Positions 25,101 through 36,293 are shown, counted from the first letter of the stretch. The stretch is DNA of 64,000 nucleotides from Monosporascus cannonballus (GCA_004154925.1 QJNS01000001.1:434001-498000), one strand, 5' to 3'. Notes: generated by a model from the letters alone, not told the origin. Numbers and translations: made by a program.

Positions 25101-26270
25101 AATTTTCGAATAATTATTTCCGTAATTACAAAACGTAAGTAAACGTATTCGTTAAATTCCTATAAGTAGGTTTTATTTAACATAATTAAATAAGGATATT
25201 TATTCCTTTTTTTAAATGTATTTAGCGAAATAAAACCTATATTAAATTGCGATATTATTTTTTTTTCAGATTGCGATCCTAGTAATATAATAATGAAAAT
25301 TCCGGGTTTTTTAATTTTCGCTTTTAATTTGTTTTTATGGCATATGGCCGAAAATTAATCCTTAAGTTCCTTTAAATTTATTGTAAGTTTACCAAAAAAA
25401 CCATTTTTAATAAGGTTAATTAATTTTCGTTACCTTTAATCTAATACGAAACGTTTTTTTACGGCGTTCAGGAAATCCTTTACCGTAAATGTCCTTTTAA
25501 TTTCTTAAAAGTTATATACTTTTGCTTTAATATAAGCAGCGTACTGTATTTAATATTATTAATTAGGCTTTATATGGCTTATTTTAATTAGGCGTAAGGC
25601 TTTGCGGTAATCCTTGCGTATTATCGAAATGGTATTTAGCAAAAAAAAGGGCGAATTAATCCCTTAATTCTTTAAGCAAATCTTGTACCGTAATTTTTCT
25701 TTGGATAATTAAGGCAGTTTGGGCGTTTTTAAAAATTTGGCTTTTTATTATTATATTAATTTATATCTAAATATTAAGATATCGAATATTAATTTTAAAA
25801 GTTTTCCGTTATTTTCTGCGTACGGCTTCCGTAAGACGTTCGATATTTTTATCGTATTTTTTTGAGATTATTAAAAAATAGCTTTTTAGGTTTTTTTAAA
25901 GAAAGTTTACATTAAATAATATCAGTATAAAAACTTTCCTAAAAAGCTAATACCTTTGTATATTATTTTTTTGTTTTGGTATTAATTTTTATAATATATT
26001 TTTCGATCGAAAAGATTTTCCGAAAACCCGTAAACGATCCGTATTAAATATATTAAGGTTTATAAAGTGTTATACGCCGCGTAAAATAACGTTAAATCGT
26101 AAGGAAAAAAATTAGTTAAAGTAATTAAAGCAATTATTAAAGAATACGGTTTTGGAAATGGAATTATTCGATATGTTAATAAGTAATATAATATTTTATA
26201 TTAGTAAATAAAAAATTGTAATTAATTTAATTGTAATTATTTTGTATAATTAAAGTACCGAGCTTATAAT
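22101..26270 (-). pseudogene. copia gag-integrase region, RIPed and interrupted
   Basis: This is the 5' internal part of the copia element on the minus strand. Its first few hundred bases, beside the LTR at 26271, align with the start of the second copia copy at 60830 onward. Fragments such as FTVKDFLNAVKKRFV near 25500 look like a gag-type helical segment, but no integrase motif could be read with confidence. A 206-bp solo LTR is inserted at 23635-23840. Confidence 0.5.
23635..23840 (+). repeat. solo LTR of a third LTR family
   Basis: 206 bp, TGTGAGAATA to ATCTTACA, flanked on both sides by GTATA (23630-23634 and 23841-23845). A reverse-complement copy of equal length is at 61322-61527. It is GC-balanced and shows almost no RIP, in sharp contrast to the surrounding copia DNA. 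A TATAAAT string inside suggests plus orientation, weakly. No internal retroelement sequence remains beside it. Confidence 0.9.
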
Positions 26271-26457
26271 TGTTATAATTAAGTTGATCACGAGAAAAAG
26301 TTACATAAAATGTGGGAAGTAATAATTATCTAATTAGAATTAAGCTCCAAGGAGCGGTAATTAGGAAATTCTTTATATACTGTGGGAGCGCCGGAATAAG
26401 GTTCTTCCGGGTGCTGTGGAGCTTAATGACAAACACAGATACCTCTATTCCACAACA
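26271..26457 (-). repeat. copia 5' LTR
   Basis: 187 bp, ending CACAACA on the plus strand, followed by the CTACG target duplication. Read leftward it begins TGTTGTGGAA and contains a TATATAAAG box suited to driving the element. It is more RIPed than the left copy. Confidence 0.9.
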
Positions 26458-26462
26458 CTACG

Positions 26463-26605
26463 TGTAGGCTATATGACGAGCATGGGAAGCAAAAGACGCA
26501 GTCAACCCAATTGCGTCATACCTGTGAAGAAACTCATCTACCTTTTCGCCCAAAACCAATGCCAGCATGGTGGTTAGATCTGTCAGAAGACATATCCTGG
26601 TCTGA
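26463..26605 (-). pseudogene. FAD-dependent monooxygenase pseudogene, N-terminal part
   Basis: Reading leftward, one frame gives SSDRSNHHAGIGFG and, after a frame change, EKVDEFLHRYDAIGLTASFA up to the junction. In this family an AGI(G) motif is followed by a segment of the form V.EFL.RYD..GL, so this is the part just upstream of the GWEYLYRILRANFD segment at 5606. Joining the two flanks across one CTACG restores the expected order, with a small frame disagreement. The Rossmann GxGxxG start is not visible further right, so the 5' end is also eroded or lost. Confidence 0.75.
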
Positions 26606-27079
26606 GTGGCGAATAGGCGTCTATCAGAAGTTTCGCTCACCGTCTTCCGTCTGGCTTATTCTTCGGCCGAATGCCGTGGCCTTGAACCTGGCCAATGCTA
26701 TATGTACTTGCGATTCCGGTTCTTAAAGTATCATATCGCCACATATATACCTCATGAAGTTCCACGCTGCACGGCTGCAAATCGCACCTGAAGTACCTAG
26801 AATCTCTGATTCGAGAAAACGTTCGTGTGGACCCAATTCCGAGAGCCGGTGCCTAGGTTTCACCGGTACTGTCTACCTTTGGTGGCGTGGCTATCCTATT
26901 TTCATCTTATCCCAATATGTCCACGTTCCCGCGCTGGGAATTATGTCGGCGCAGAACCTAGGATTATGCCTTTTTTTTTAAACTAGTGTCAACTGTCGTA
27001 ACCAGGTCGAAAACACCAGAAACGTTCGAAGAGGATATCAAACAAGCAAGGGAATATATAGCCAATCGAAATAACATCC

Positions 27080-27548
27080 TCACTTTAAGGCCTCGATCTC
27101 GGACTTGACCCACTTCTCGAGACCGCTGCGGGCAATAATCTCTTGCACATTGGGAGGCAGCTCGCCGACCTTCTGTTCCAAGAGGAGCGGTCCTTCTCGG
27201 TAATGACAACCTTGAAGCGGCGGACGTCCCAGAGGAGCTTCTAGCCGGTGCGGCGGTCCAGTGGCTTCTCAACGTCGTCCTTGTAAGTTTCACGGAGACG
27301 CTGTACAAGACGGGTTGGGGTTAGGTTAGGGAGAGCATTGTTGGTGCTGTTATGGCTGAAGATGTTACCGAAACTACCGGCAACGATGAGAGGAATCCGC
27401 TGGGCCAGGATGGCAGTGGCAGCCTGCTAACAGAAGGAGCACAGCCAAAGTTGAAGCCAATAACGAGAATTTCACCAGCCTTGGCGGCCGTGCGGAGCTC
27501 TGTATCCTAGTTCTCTACACATGCCTCGGCCATTTATCATTGGCAACG
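27080..27548 (-). pseudogene. homoaconitase-like C-terminal fragment
   Basis: On the minus strand, pieces in shifting frames read ELRTAAKAGEILVIGFNFGC, then [20 protein letters not shown], then RLRETYKDD, and finally [20 protein letters not shown] with a terminal TGA at 27080-27082. These are the swivel-domain motifs of fungal mitochondrial homoaconitase, which converts homocitrate to homoisocitrate in alpha-aminoadipate lysine synthesis. The GFNFGC motif normally continues SSREQ, but here it runs out of frame. There is an internal stop after RRTG. Only the last 150 or so residues are represented, so this is a dead fragment, and a functional copy must exist elsewhere if the fungus makes lysine. 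Confidence 0.75.
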
Positions 27549-28475
27549 CTATCCTGGTGGGTGGACTTGCCTATTCGACAGAAAAATGAAAACTCCGCAT
27601 TAACTGCTAGATTTTCACTTTTACTCATCTGCCATGAAGTGCTAAGTTAAATTAGTTTAAATACAGCAGGTTTCGCCCATCATGTAGCTCCGATTAAGGG
27701 GCTAAGCCTAGCTCTAGGAACAAAATAGATTTGAACAGACTCAGAAGGCCATCGTCCTAAGCGGTAACCCGAGGGGGATTGGATATAGTGCCATGAATCA
27801 CTTCTTCTATATCTAGTTTCATTGCCGCCTAATGGTTACATATCGCTGGGGTGCTTCATATTACTCACTCTTTCATCATCAGTTAAGCAAACCACCCACC
27901 AGAACGTTCTTAAGATTCAAAAAAGTGATTTATACTCAATCCGAGCTTTTCGTACCAATATGAACGAGTTTTTATTACCAAATTCAACTCAAGTTGGTCA
28001 GCTAAGTTCATCCAATATTCGATATTTCGTGTCCCTTACTGCTCATCACCGCTAATAGCCTCTACGCACCAACGCCCCTTGATTCACCGTATGCTCATAC
28101 CTGATGCAACATGCCATTGGGCAGGGACTGTAATAGGTCCGCCCAAAATACTTTGGGGTTATGGATTTTTAGACAATAGAGGTGTTAACAATATATACGA
28201 AAGGAGGAAACATATAAGTATGCCAGGGACGCCTCCTAGACACTCGATTTTACGAAAATGGCCCAGCATTATCGGCAAATCTCTACATTATATTGCCCTC
28301 TAGCCTGGCCCTCCCTCAACGTGAGCACCCCCACTACTCATCTGCCTCACTTTCGTGACACCTGAGTGAAATCCTTCAAGTATGCGTTCCATTACTGCTT
28401 CGTTCAAACCCGCGACTGACAAGTTACACTCAGGCAGAGATCGAGTCTATTTGACGTGCTGCTTGATTAGCCCAA
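27549..28475. other. stretch without a recognisable gene
   Basis: Only short frames on either strand, the longest about 77 codons, none with a family motif. Composition is ordinary and shows no strong RIP. Confidence 0.5.
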
Positions 28476-28625
28476 ATGTGCAAATATCGTCCGATCATAC
28501 ACGGCTGTCACTCAAATGTGTGGCGCCTTTGTCTCTGCCCGGATGCAGCAGAGGACCGTCAACCGGGCCAAGAAGAAAAGGATAGCCCGTGGGCAGGTGG
28601 AGCGATTCTATGCAACACCATAGAG

Positions 28626-29363
28626 ATGGCCCCTGGATTGTACGCTCCTAATAATGTTAATTGCGGGTTTGAGGAATGCGATTACTGCTCGACGTATACT
28701 CAAAGGGCGCCCACGACTGTTGCCGAGTTGCAAAATCATCACTTGTACAGAGTATGGGACGCCCAATTCCAGAAGTGGGAGGGCAAGCCACCACAGTCTC
28801 CAGAAGAGCAGTGGCAACAATATTATATAACCTTCGTGAGAGCATTAGAGGACCTCGGCCTACAAGGCCGCTTAAATCAGCCTCAGGGACAGTCTTTCCC
28901 GCTGGATCGGTATTATTATAAGGTACTTGGCCAGACGCAGTCGCTGGCAGGATTCACTGAAGCACAACTTGGCTGGCAGCCACCTACAGCAGTAAAATCC
29001 AACCAGGACGAACATGAGACACCAACCCATATGCAGGGCCAAGTTAGTTATATCGGAAGACAGGGTGGACCTCCATACACAGCAAGACAAACGCCTACAT
29101 ACCGGTACACAGCAACACAACCGCCATCTACTCAAGGTTCGTACCTCTGCCCAACAACAGAGCAGGTCCAAATGGCCCCAAACCCCTTCAGACAGGCTGT
29201 GGTTCCCGTGCCCCAGAGAATCACAAACGAGCAGGCAGCGGCAATAGCCTTTACGCAGTACGCCGACCCAGACTCGCAAGCTTCACAGGGCCAGTACGTA
29301 CGGCTCCTGCTACGACCAGGAGAAAATTACTACCGGGCGGCACAGCAGAGACGACATCAGTGA
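28626..29363 (+). CDS. Gln/Pro-rich hypothetical protein
   Basis: I do not recognise this protein. From the chosen ATG it is 245 residues; the frame is open further up, with an earlier ATG at 28476 (295 residues). I chose the later start because the upstream part is Arg/Cys-rich with no order, while the region after 28626 looks protein-like. The N-terminal quarter carries a short Cys pattern (CGFEECDYCS) and a segment likely to be helical (EEQWQQYYITFVRALEDLG). The rest is Gln, Pro, Tyr and Thr rich and probably disordered. There is no signal peptide or membrane segment. It sits alone between debris, so it may be a lineage-specific gene or a relic. Confidence 0.45.
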   Translation: MAPGLYAPNNVNCGFEECDYCSTYTQRAPTTVAELQNHHLYRVWDAQFQKWEGKPPQSPEEQWQQYYITFVRALEDLGLQGRLNQPQGQSFPLDRYYYKVLGQTQSLAGFTEAQLGWQPPTAVKSNQDEHETPTHMQGQVSYIGRQGGPPYTARQTPTYRYTATQPPSTQGSYLCPTTEQVQMAPNPFRQAVVPVPQRITNEQAAAIAFTQYADPDSQASQGQYVRLLLRPGENYYRAAQQRRHQ

Positions 29364-31168
29364 ATCGCAGAAGATCAGGCAGCCCAAATGAGCTTTCGAG
29401 GTTATATGCCACCAGAGCCGTTGGCCGCAACTGGAGGTACTTATATACGATGGGATCAACCGAGGCTGAAGCGAGAGGAAGCGCGTGTGCGTGGAGAAAA
29501 GAAAAAGAAAAGAGAGGACGGTACCCAACTGAGTTCTACCAGCTCTTCAAGAAAGACGGATGGCTCATGCCGTGGATAATTGTTAACCCACAAGATGGCT
29601 GTTGTCTGGCTGGTGCAAAAATTTTGGGGCAAGTGTGCTCTCATATGCGAGACTGTTCTACCCGCTATGTATGCCGGATGAGTCCATTCGTTTTTTAGGT
29701 GGATTTCTCCCACATAGGTGATGTTTTGATGCCCTAGTCTGTGTCCTTCCGGACATTTAAGGGGTTCGCTGAACTTATTTTTACTATCTAGCGGGATTTC
29801 CAATGTGTTTGATCCTGTTTCATGTTGGTTAATGCTGTAAAATGGTGAGTCCTTTCTTTGGCTAATACCGGGCATTATGCTGAGTTCCCTCCTAGCTGGA
29901 TGAAGAAATTCCAGCACCTAGTTAGGATGTTAGGATGCCCAGAAACCCAAGCAGATAAGAAACAAGCAACTTTCCAGGCGCAACGGTTGTGGCCCCTTCC
30001 TGGATGACACCCTGGTCCCCATGACGTAGATTTAATATCGTCGGTCTCCTTGCTTCATGCACTCATGTTGCTATGCATTTACAGCGCCTCGTCTTCCACC
30101 CCCTTCACCGGTTCTCGGGCGCTAAGTTAGCCGACCATATCATTTCTTTTTGCAACCCGTCAATGTTGTCCCAAGAGCTCAATCCCCCTCATAAAAGGCC
30201 GGCGTTCGGCACCCGCCACCATTAAACACATCAAGAACGTCGTGCTGCTATGAGGCGTTTCTTCTCACGGCAGCAGATGCTACGGTCGGAGTCCCGAAGT
30301 CCACGAATAGACGCAGAGGCTATGCGATGAGCTTCTCTTTGAAACAGAAAGGGTCCATTTCGATGATTCACCCATTCAACTGTTTTACAACTGATAAATA
30401 CCATCTCGCAAGATGGTCATGGCGAAAACCTCAGGAAGCATCTGCGACCTTATCATTCTGGCAACAAGGAAACAACAGTCAGGTTACAATCATTTCTTAT
30501 AATGCTCCAGGTTTGCTCTTTCATTCGTCTCTTTAGCCATTCAAACTATGTGCGTGCTAGATTAATAGCATTTAGGTTTCTCGGACCAGGTAGACTGCGT
30601 CACCAAGGCGTACTAGCCCCTTTCCATCCCTTTGCGTAATCTCGTTTTCTGACGCCATTTCTGACCGACTACATGGTCGACGATATCACGCAATGAATGA
30701 AACGAATGAGTGTGATCATACCAGGGCACATCAGTAAGACGCAGAAAGATCATGCCAGGTACCTAGGCAGGATACTCATTGACCCACGTAAACCACCACT
30801 CTCTGGGTCCGGAAATTCTAGTTCCGATCCTCTGGGGAGGGCACAGCGTTAAAGTCCACTAGGAGTGCCAAACTACAGCCGTAAACCAGCTGGTATCCAG
30901 CCTTACCCCAGTTTCTTTTGCTTTGGAATCCAAATAAATACCAACACCCCTTAACCAACAAGCCACTTTATGTAATGGTTTAAGCGGCTTCCATACTAAA
31001 AAGAGTTATCTTAATGAGGTAATAATAGTTAAAAGGAGTAATTTATGATTCCGTTAAGTATTTTATACATCACAGACAATAATATACAAAAATCGAATTG
31101 GGGACTTTCCAGATCAAACATTAAGCAATAACTACATCAACATCAAGGTAAGAAACCAGAGAACTGCA
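29364..31168. other. stretch without a recognisable gene
   Basis: A short Lys/Arg-rich plus-strand frame (29388-29579) follows the preceding ORF and might be its spliced continuation, but I see no convincing intron. The overlapping minus-strand frame at 29456-29917 looks like a shadow. The remainder to 31168 has only short frames. Confidence 0.45.
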
Positions 31169-32839
31169 TTAATATTGATCTTTCGTAGAGCCCTGTTTCT
31201 CGTCAGGGGAAGGTAAAGGCAGTCGAAACGAATCAAATGTAAGACTCTCTCTTGGCCTCCCCGTTTTGTCATTGTGTAACCTAATGTCATTCCGCTGTCT
31301 ATGAAGTCCGGCCCACAGTGATTTCAGCCGCTTGTATGTCACAACTATCGTGATGACAAAGGCAGCCAGTAGTGCGGAAGAGACCCAGTAAACCCAGAAT
31401 TGGCTTTCTCCTGGCGCGAAGTGATCTGGTATCGATAACACAGCTGCAACCGTCGAAAAAGGGGGGTATATCGTCGCGATCTGCGTAAGTCTCGTGACGC
31501 CATGGTTTTCGTCGGGGCTTTGTTGGGCTTCTTTGATGGCGGTAAGATCTGTCAGGAGATCGATGTTCCTCTCTGTCATCTCTGATAACTGACCGAAACC
31601 TCTCTGTATGTACTCGAGTTCAAGTATAGCTGAGTGAAAGGTTCCACATCGCTCTCTAAATTCTCTCACGGTATCTTCAACTTGTCTTTCGTACTGGGAA
31701 CAATTCTGTCTGTGTCGAAACAGATCCTCCAACAGCTTCTATGCGACGTCGAAATCAGGTATGATTTCTAGTTTTCATTGTATAAGGTGCAGGTCCCGAG
31801 ACATGTAGCCGTGAACCAATCGTCATTGCTTGGATATCATCCTACCAATACTATCGTACGCATTCTTTGCCACAGTTCCGTCCTTCCCGTTGGACTTTAA
31901 CAGACCGTAAGCAATACGTTCACTTGGTCTCTTAGGGACCTCGGTTATCTTTCCGTCCAAGTGATAATTCGCTTTCATGTTGAGACGATGTGGCTTGGGG
32001 TCGATGAGTACTACCATGGTATCTGTCCCTCCGGTGCACTCTAATGATTGCTTCCTCCACACCGATAGTGGCCCTGGTATGAGCGCTACTGGGACTCGGC
32101 CTGTTACTCTTCAGCTCGCTGTATCCTCGACCGCTTTCTAGCAGGGAAGGTCACGACCTCCCTGTTGACCTGTTGCTTATAGGACTTTTTAGCGGACGCT
32201 TTAGGCAGGTAATTCTTATAGAAGTCCAAGGGCCGCGGAACAACCTGTATGGTCTCCAGCTCCGTCAATGGAGAGGGAATGTCCACGAGTTCTCGCGGTT
32301 CAACATATTGTATGCTGAGCAAGTCCCTATCTATTTCTCGCTCCTCCTCAGACGGAAGTGGTAACAACCAGGGACCAATATCTTCCCACTGGGTGAGGTA
32401 GGATTTCTCGAAGTGCGTGGCCCAGAACCCTGGCTTGGTATGGAACTCCGTCCCCAGCAGGCACATCGAATAGGGGCATATGTTCTCCGCTATTAGTGCA
32501 CAGAAAGAGAGGCCCCCGTTCTTGCGACTACTGACATTATCCCTGATATATTCCTCGAGTTTCTCGTGGCCAAGAAGCATCTGCTCATTAGGCGGTCCCG
32601 ACACCGATTGTGACACAACGTTGAACACTGCCCTGCAGCTTCCTCGCTTTGTCTTTGGAGTTGCTGTTCACATTAAGGAACTCTCTCAAGTAATCGACGA
32701 CTTTTTCCTTCGTTTCGCTTTCCAGGTATTTACTGATCATGCCATCGGGGGGGCGGAGGGCCTTCTGGTGAACTCTTCCAGACAACGATGTGTTGTGACG
32801 GGAATTCGGGCGCTCTTGCGCATCTGTTGCAGAAGCCAT
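31169..32839 (-). pseudogene. CorA-like Mg2+-transporter family gene, apparently decayed
   Basis: Four minus-strand pieces occur in order. 32839-32640 is an N-terminal piece. 32628-32104 includes NVVSQSVSGPPNEQM and QWEDIGPWLLPLPSEEE. 32062-31823 includes a VVLIDPKPHR block. 31732-31169 reads ERNIDLLTDLTAIKEAQQS, then TRLTQIATIYPPFSTVAAVL and a second hydrophobic segment starting near FWVYWVSSALLAAFVI. The last piece matches the two closely spaced membrane helices at the end of fungal CorA-like proteins. The first and second pieces join only through a one-base frame change with no intron, and stops lie between the others. Some breaks could be introns, but the first cannot. The classic GMN loop is not present, as in many fungal members. 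Confidence 0.6.
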
Positions 32840-33994
32840 GACGATTGCGCGTGGCTGTCAGATTTGCGTGCGATCTGTAGACGACACGAGAATCGCTATC
32901 ACAAATCTGGGACGCTAAATCACAACAGTGGTTGTTCGAGGTGGATATTCATACTTGAATCCAGAGCAACAACATGGTAGGGGGGGTGACGGAATACACG
33001 TTTACCGCCTAAAGGCTAATAGCCAGCCTGCCTCAGAGGTTGAAGGGTTGCAAAGGGGTGAAGTACCCACCAATCCCGATGATATATCCCAATCCTCCAT
33101 TACTCGTTCGGCGGCCTCCAGGGCTCAATACAGCAAACTGGAAACCGATCCCCGTTTCCAGCTGGCTGCATGAATACACGTCAGGCTGCCAAGCGTTGCC
33201 CAATGTGCAATCCAATTCAGCCTGCCGATGAGGGGAGCAGTTGGACAGATGTAGTGGATGGTCAGAATAAAAAGCCAACGGATTCGGATCGAGTAAAGCC
33301 AGAATAATAGATGTCACCGATGGTTTCCGCCGAGTGGGTGAAAAACGACCTGTATTCGCGCAAGACCCCTGTCCAGTGTGTCTATTGTTGTTGTATTGTT
33401 TTGATCCGAATGGCCTAATAGGTATGTGACACCCTCCATGACATATTGGCTTGATGGGGACAATTACAACAGCAACCAGCCACCATCGTTAGGTAGCTTA
33501 GGTACTCAACTTGCGCTAGAAAATAACGAAAGAACGCACTATACCTTTCGTATACGGCTGTGCACGTTTTCTTGCGGCTGGAGATTGCACGGAGGCTGCA
33601 TGATTTTCCCATGGGCTGATTCATCAGCCAGGTAAGTTCCTGAAATCACGAGTCGAGCCATGCTTTTCGTCCAAAGGCTTGTAAGACTTCCATACATTTA
33701 CCCTTTTTAGCTTTATTATTCTACGGCCGGCTCATTCCTCGCGCGCATGATAAGTGATCTTGCTCCTCTGGAATGAAATAGGTGGTCCGGGACCCTGCTG
33801 CAGGGCATCAAGCTATGGCAACGGTTTCGGTAGCATAAGAAAGTCCTGTCGTCTATGGCGTTTAGTATCTCGAGGATCATAATATGTGGGATCGTCTATG
33901 CGACCCGGCTATGTTATTAGTTTGGTCGTAAATCACGCGTGCACCTGTCCAATCTGAGATACTGGACAAGGAGCTATGTCCCAAATTTGAGTTA
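32840..33994. other. stretch without a recognisable gene
   Basis: Only short overlapping frames on both strands, none with a recognisable family signature. It ends at the TA that flanks the pogo-type transposon. Confidence 0.5.
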
Positions 33995-34038
33995 AGGCGA
34001 CCCCCCCACCAACGCCCCATCCCCTCAACGCGCCACCC
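33995..34038 (+). repeat. left terminal inverted repeat of the pogo-type element
   Basis: 44 bp starting AGGCGACCCC, preceded by TA. It is the exact reverse complement of 35885-35928 as far as I can align. Confidence 0.9.
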
Positions 34039-35884
34039 ATTTTTGAAACCATCGCCACAATAACCTTTCCATACAAATAATAATATCTCAACAACCACTT
34101 AATCAATTAATTCCATATTAAGTAAAACGTATAATAATGCAATCCATTTCCACCTCGTTATTTTTTTCACCTTCGGGAGGCTCGTTTTACTGCTGATTTT
34201 GCCGAATGACGGTAAAGCCTCCTTTCGTAAGGGCCTTTAGCCTTACTTTCACCTTCCTAACCGAAATTATTTTCACAAAGTCCTTATTTGGCTCGGGCTG
34301 TATTTTCCTGCATATTTTGGGCTTCGTTTTTTTAACGGCTGCAATTAATTAATTATTGCGAACTTCGGCGGTTATAAGCTTAATGGTTTTATCGTTAAGG
34401 GCCTTAGCGAACTTGCGGAATAAAAGGCGTACGGTAAGATTTTCGTACGTTAAATTAACTTTTACCAAGGATTTTTCGAGCCAGGTTAATTTCCTAAATG
34501 ATTTAGGCGTTTTGATATCCAAAGCAACCATCTGGGCTAAAAAATTAAAACGTTTTAAAGTACGAATCGATTTTCGGGCGGGTATATTCTTTTTCGCTTT
34601 TTTTGCCTTAATATATTTATTATTTAATATTTTTGCCTTATTAATAAGACGCAAACTTATCGCTTTTTAACTATTTATAATATATTTCGAAATTATTATA
34701 ACTTTTTTTTACCTTTACGAAAATGCTTAAAAAATCGGTTTTATTAATAACTTTAAAAGTTTGCCCGTAATAACGTTCCCGAAATTAATAACGGAACTTT
34801 TGCTTTAAGGTAATAAATATATTTATATTAAAAGGTTAAAAAATATGGGAAATATAAGTAAACAGGAAAATAATATATATCTTATTTTGAAAATACGTTT
34901 ATATAAATTTTTCGGTAATATAGTTATTATGGCCGTCGATTATTAATAACTTTTACTTATCCGGGTTTTCGGGCTTAATATAAGGAATAAAAATTTCGCG
35001 AAATTATTTTAACCCGATTTTGGTATTCGTCCAGCCGTTTTTTAATGTGATAAAGTACTAGCTTTCGTATGCTTTATTGTCCGAATTAGGAAATTATTGT
35101 TATTATACGTTAACGCCGCTAAAGATTACGAAAAATGGTAACAAACGTTCGTTAACATTAATATAAACGATTATAGTGATCCATCCCTTTTTAAACGCAT
35201 CTTTTAAGAGGATACGCTTTTTAAAGGTTTTTCTAAGGACAAAAAAAATTTTACCCATGTTTTTTATTATTCCGATTTCGTCCGCGTTATATCGGTTTTT
35301 CCATTTGATAACCTTAACTTCCTATAGGGTAAGGCGACCGAATAAGATATTAATGGAATCCGGGAAGGCGCTATTTAAACGCTTATAATCGATTACCGTA
35401 CCTTTAAAAGTATTAATTTTAGGATGGCGACGTAAAAATCGGGTTATTTAACCTTTTTTTAGGCGTTTAGGGTTACCGTTATTAATTAGGAGGCGTTATA
35501 TATATAAGCGGAATCGCTTATGGAATAGCGTATAGCCTAATTAACCTTATATAATAATCTAATGGGCTAAAGCTTTTTCCTGGATTAGTAATAACTTTTA
35601 ACGAATTTTATTAGCCTTTTTTTTCGTCGGTATACCTTGGATACGGCGTAATATATATTATTTGTTAACCTGGTAGCCCTTAAAGGCTGAACGCAAAGAT
35701 CTCCCACGCTTTACCTTTTTTTAATCGCTCGCGCCGTACGGAATTAAGCCGAAAGCTGCATATCGTTCGAAAGCGCAGATTTTAAGGAATAAGAAGATAA
35801 ATTTTTTAATTTTTAAAAATGGTGTTAAGAAGCTTTTTATAAGGAAAGAAATCAGTAAGTGGATTAACGCGTAACGCGGTTGTG

Positions 35885-35928
35885 GGGTGGCGCGTTGAGG
35901 GGATGGGGCGTTGGTGGGGGGGTCGCCT
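35885..35928 (-). repeat. right terminal inverted repeat of the pogo-type element
   Basis: 44 bp ending GGTCGCCT, followed by TA. Partner of 33995-34038. Confidence 0.9.
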
Positions 35929-36293
35929 TATGATTGAACTACATCCGAGACTTTGGGTGGGCAAAGAGATAGGGGTTGTTATAATAATATAAAAGAGGCC
36001 GGGGGGCGCGCCACTTGGCGAGTTCAGGGGGTATCTCTTTCAGCATTGATACTGGGTGTCGACGCAATGCTTGGATGAATCTTCCTTCGATAATATTTAT
36101 ACTCCCTGAAACCGATGGAACATATCATAATTCCGGCTCAAGGGTCGGATACTGTTCAAATTCCCATTTTGAACTCACAGCAAATGATCATGCTTTCGTT
36201 ACATCCCTACCAAGTAGTACACAGTGTAGCTCTAGGTAACTGTCATATGCCGCTAAAAGCTCCAGCGAGCTGCCCCGCAGAATCAAAATCCAG

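Larger units (their letters stand above)
5607..26457 (-). mobile_element. Ty1/copia LTR retrotransposon (outermost of a three-deep nest)
   Basis: Two 187-bp LTRs (5607-5793 and 26271-26457) flank the element. The 5-bp sequence CTACG occurs at 5602-5606 and again at 26458-26462. Minus orientation follows from three things: a G-rich polypurine tract next to the left LTR, a TATA box in the LTR read leftward, and a copia reverse transcriptase on the minus strand near 22030-21400. The element is interrupted by a gypsy element at 6303-19750 and by a solo LTR at 23635-23840. Removing both and their target duplications leaves about 7.19 kb. All internal frames are wrecked by CpA-to-TpA changes, so it is not autonomous. 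It inserted into the FAD monooxygenase gene. Confidence 0.9.
33995..35928 (-). mobile_element. pogo/Fot1-type Tc1-mariner DNA transposon, RIPed
   Basis: 1934 bp bounded by 44-bp terminal inverted repeats and by TA on both sides (33993-33994 and 35929-35930), the Tc1/mariner target. The minus strand between about 35300 and 34850 reads fragments of a DDE transposase. These include FKKGWITIIVYIN, then KNGWTNTKIGLK, then YIKPENPDK, and LLIIDGHNNYI, whose IDGH contains the second catalytic Asp. This order and wording match the pogo/Fot1 transposases of fungi. Stops and frame breaks from CpA-to-TpA changes make it inactive. The inverted repeats themselves are perfectly preserved and GC-rich. Confidence 0.85.

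Noticed and set aside
29456..29917. 153-codon minus-strand frame
   Set aside because: It overlaps a Lys/Arg-rich plus-strand frame, has no family motif, and its poly-Phe stretch is the mirror of a poly-Lys run.
34356..34670. Plus-strand frame of 104 codons with a hydrophobic end
   Set aside because: It is the reverse of the RIPed transposase region, whose minus-strand reading is Lys-rich and fits the element. The hydrophobicity is a by-product of AT-rich codons.
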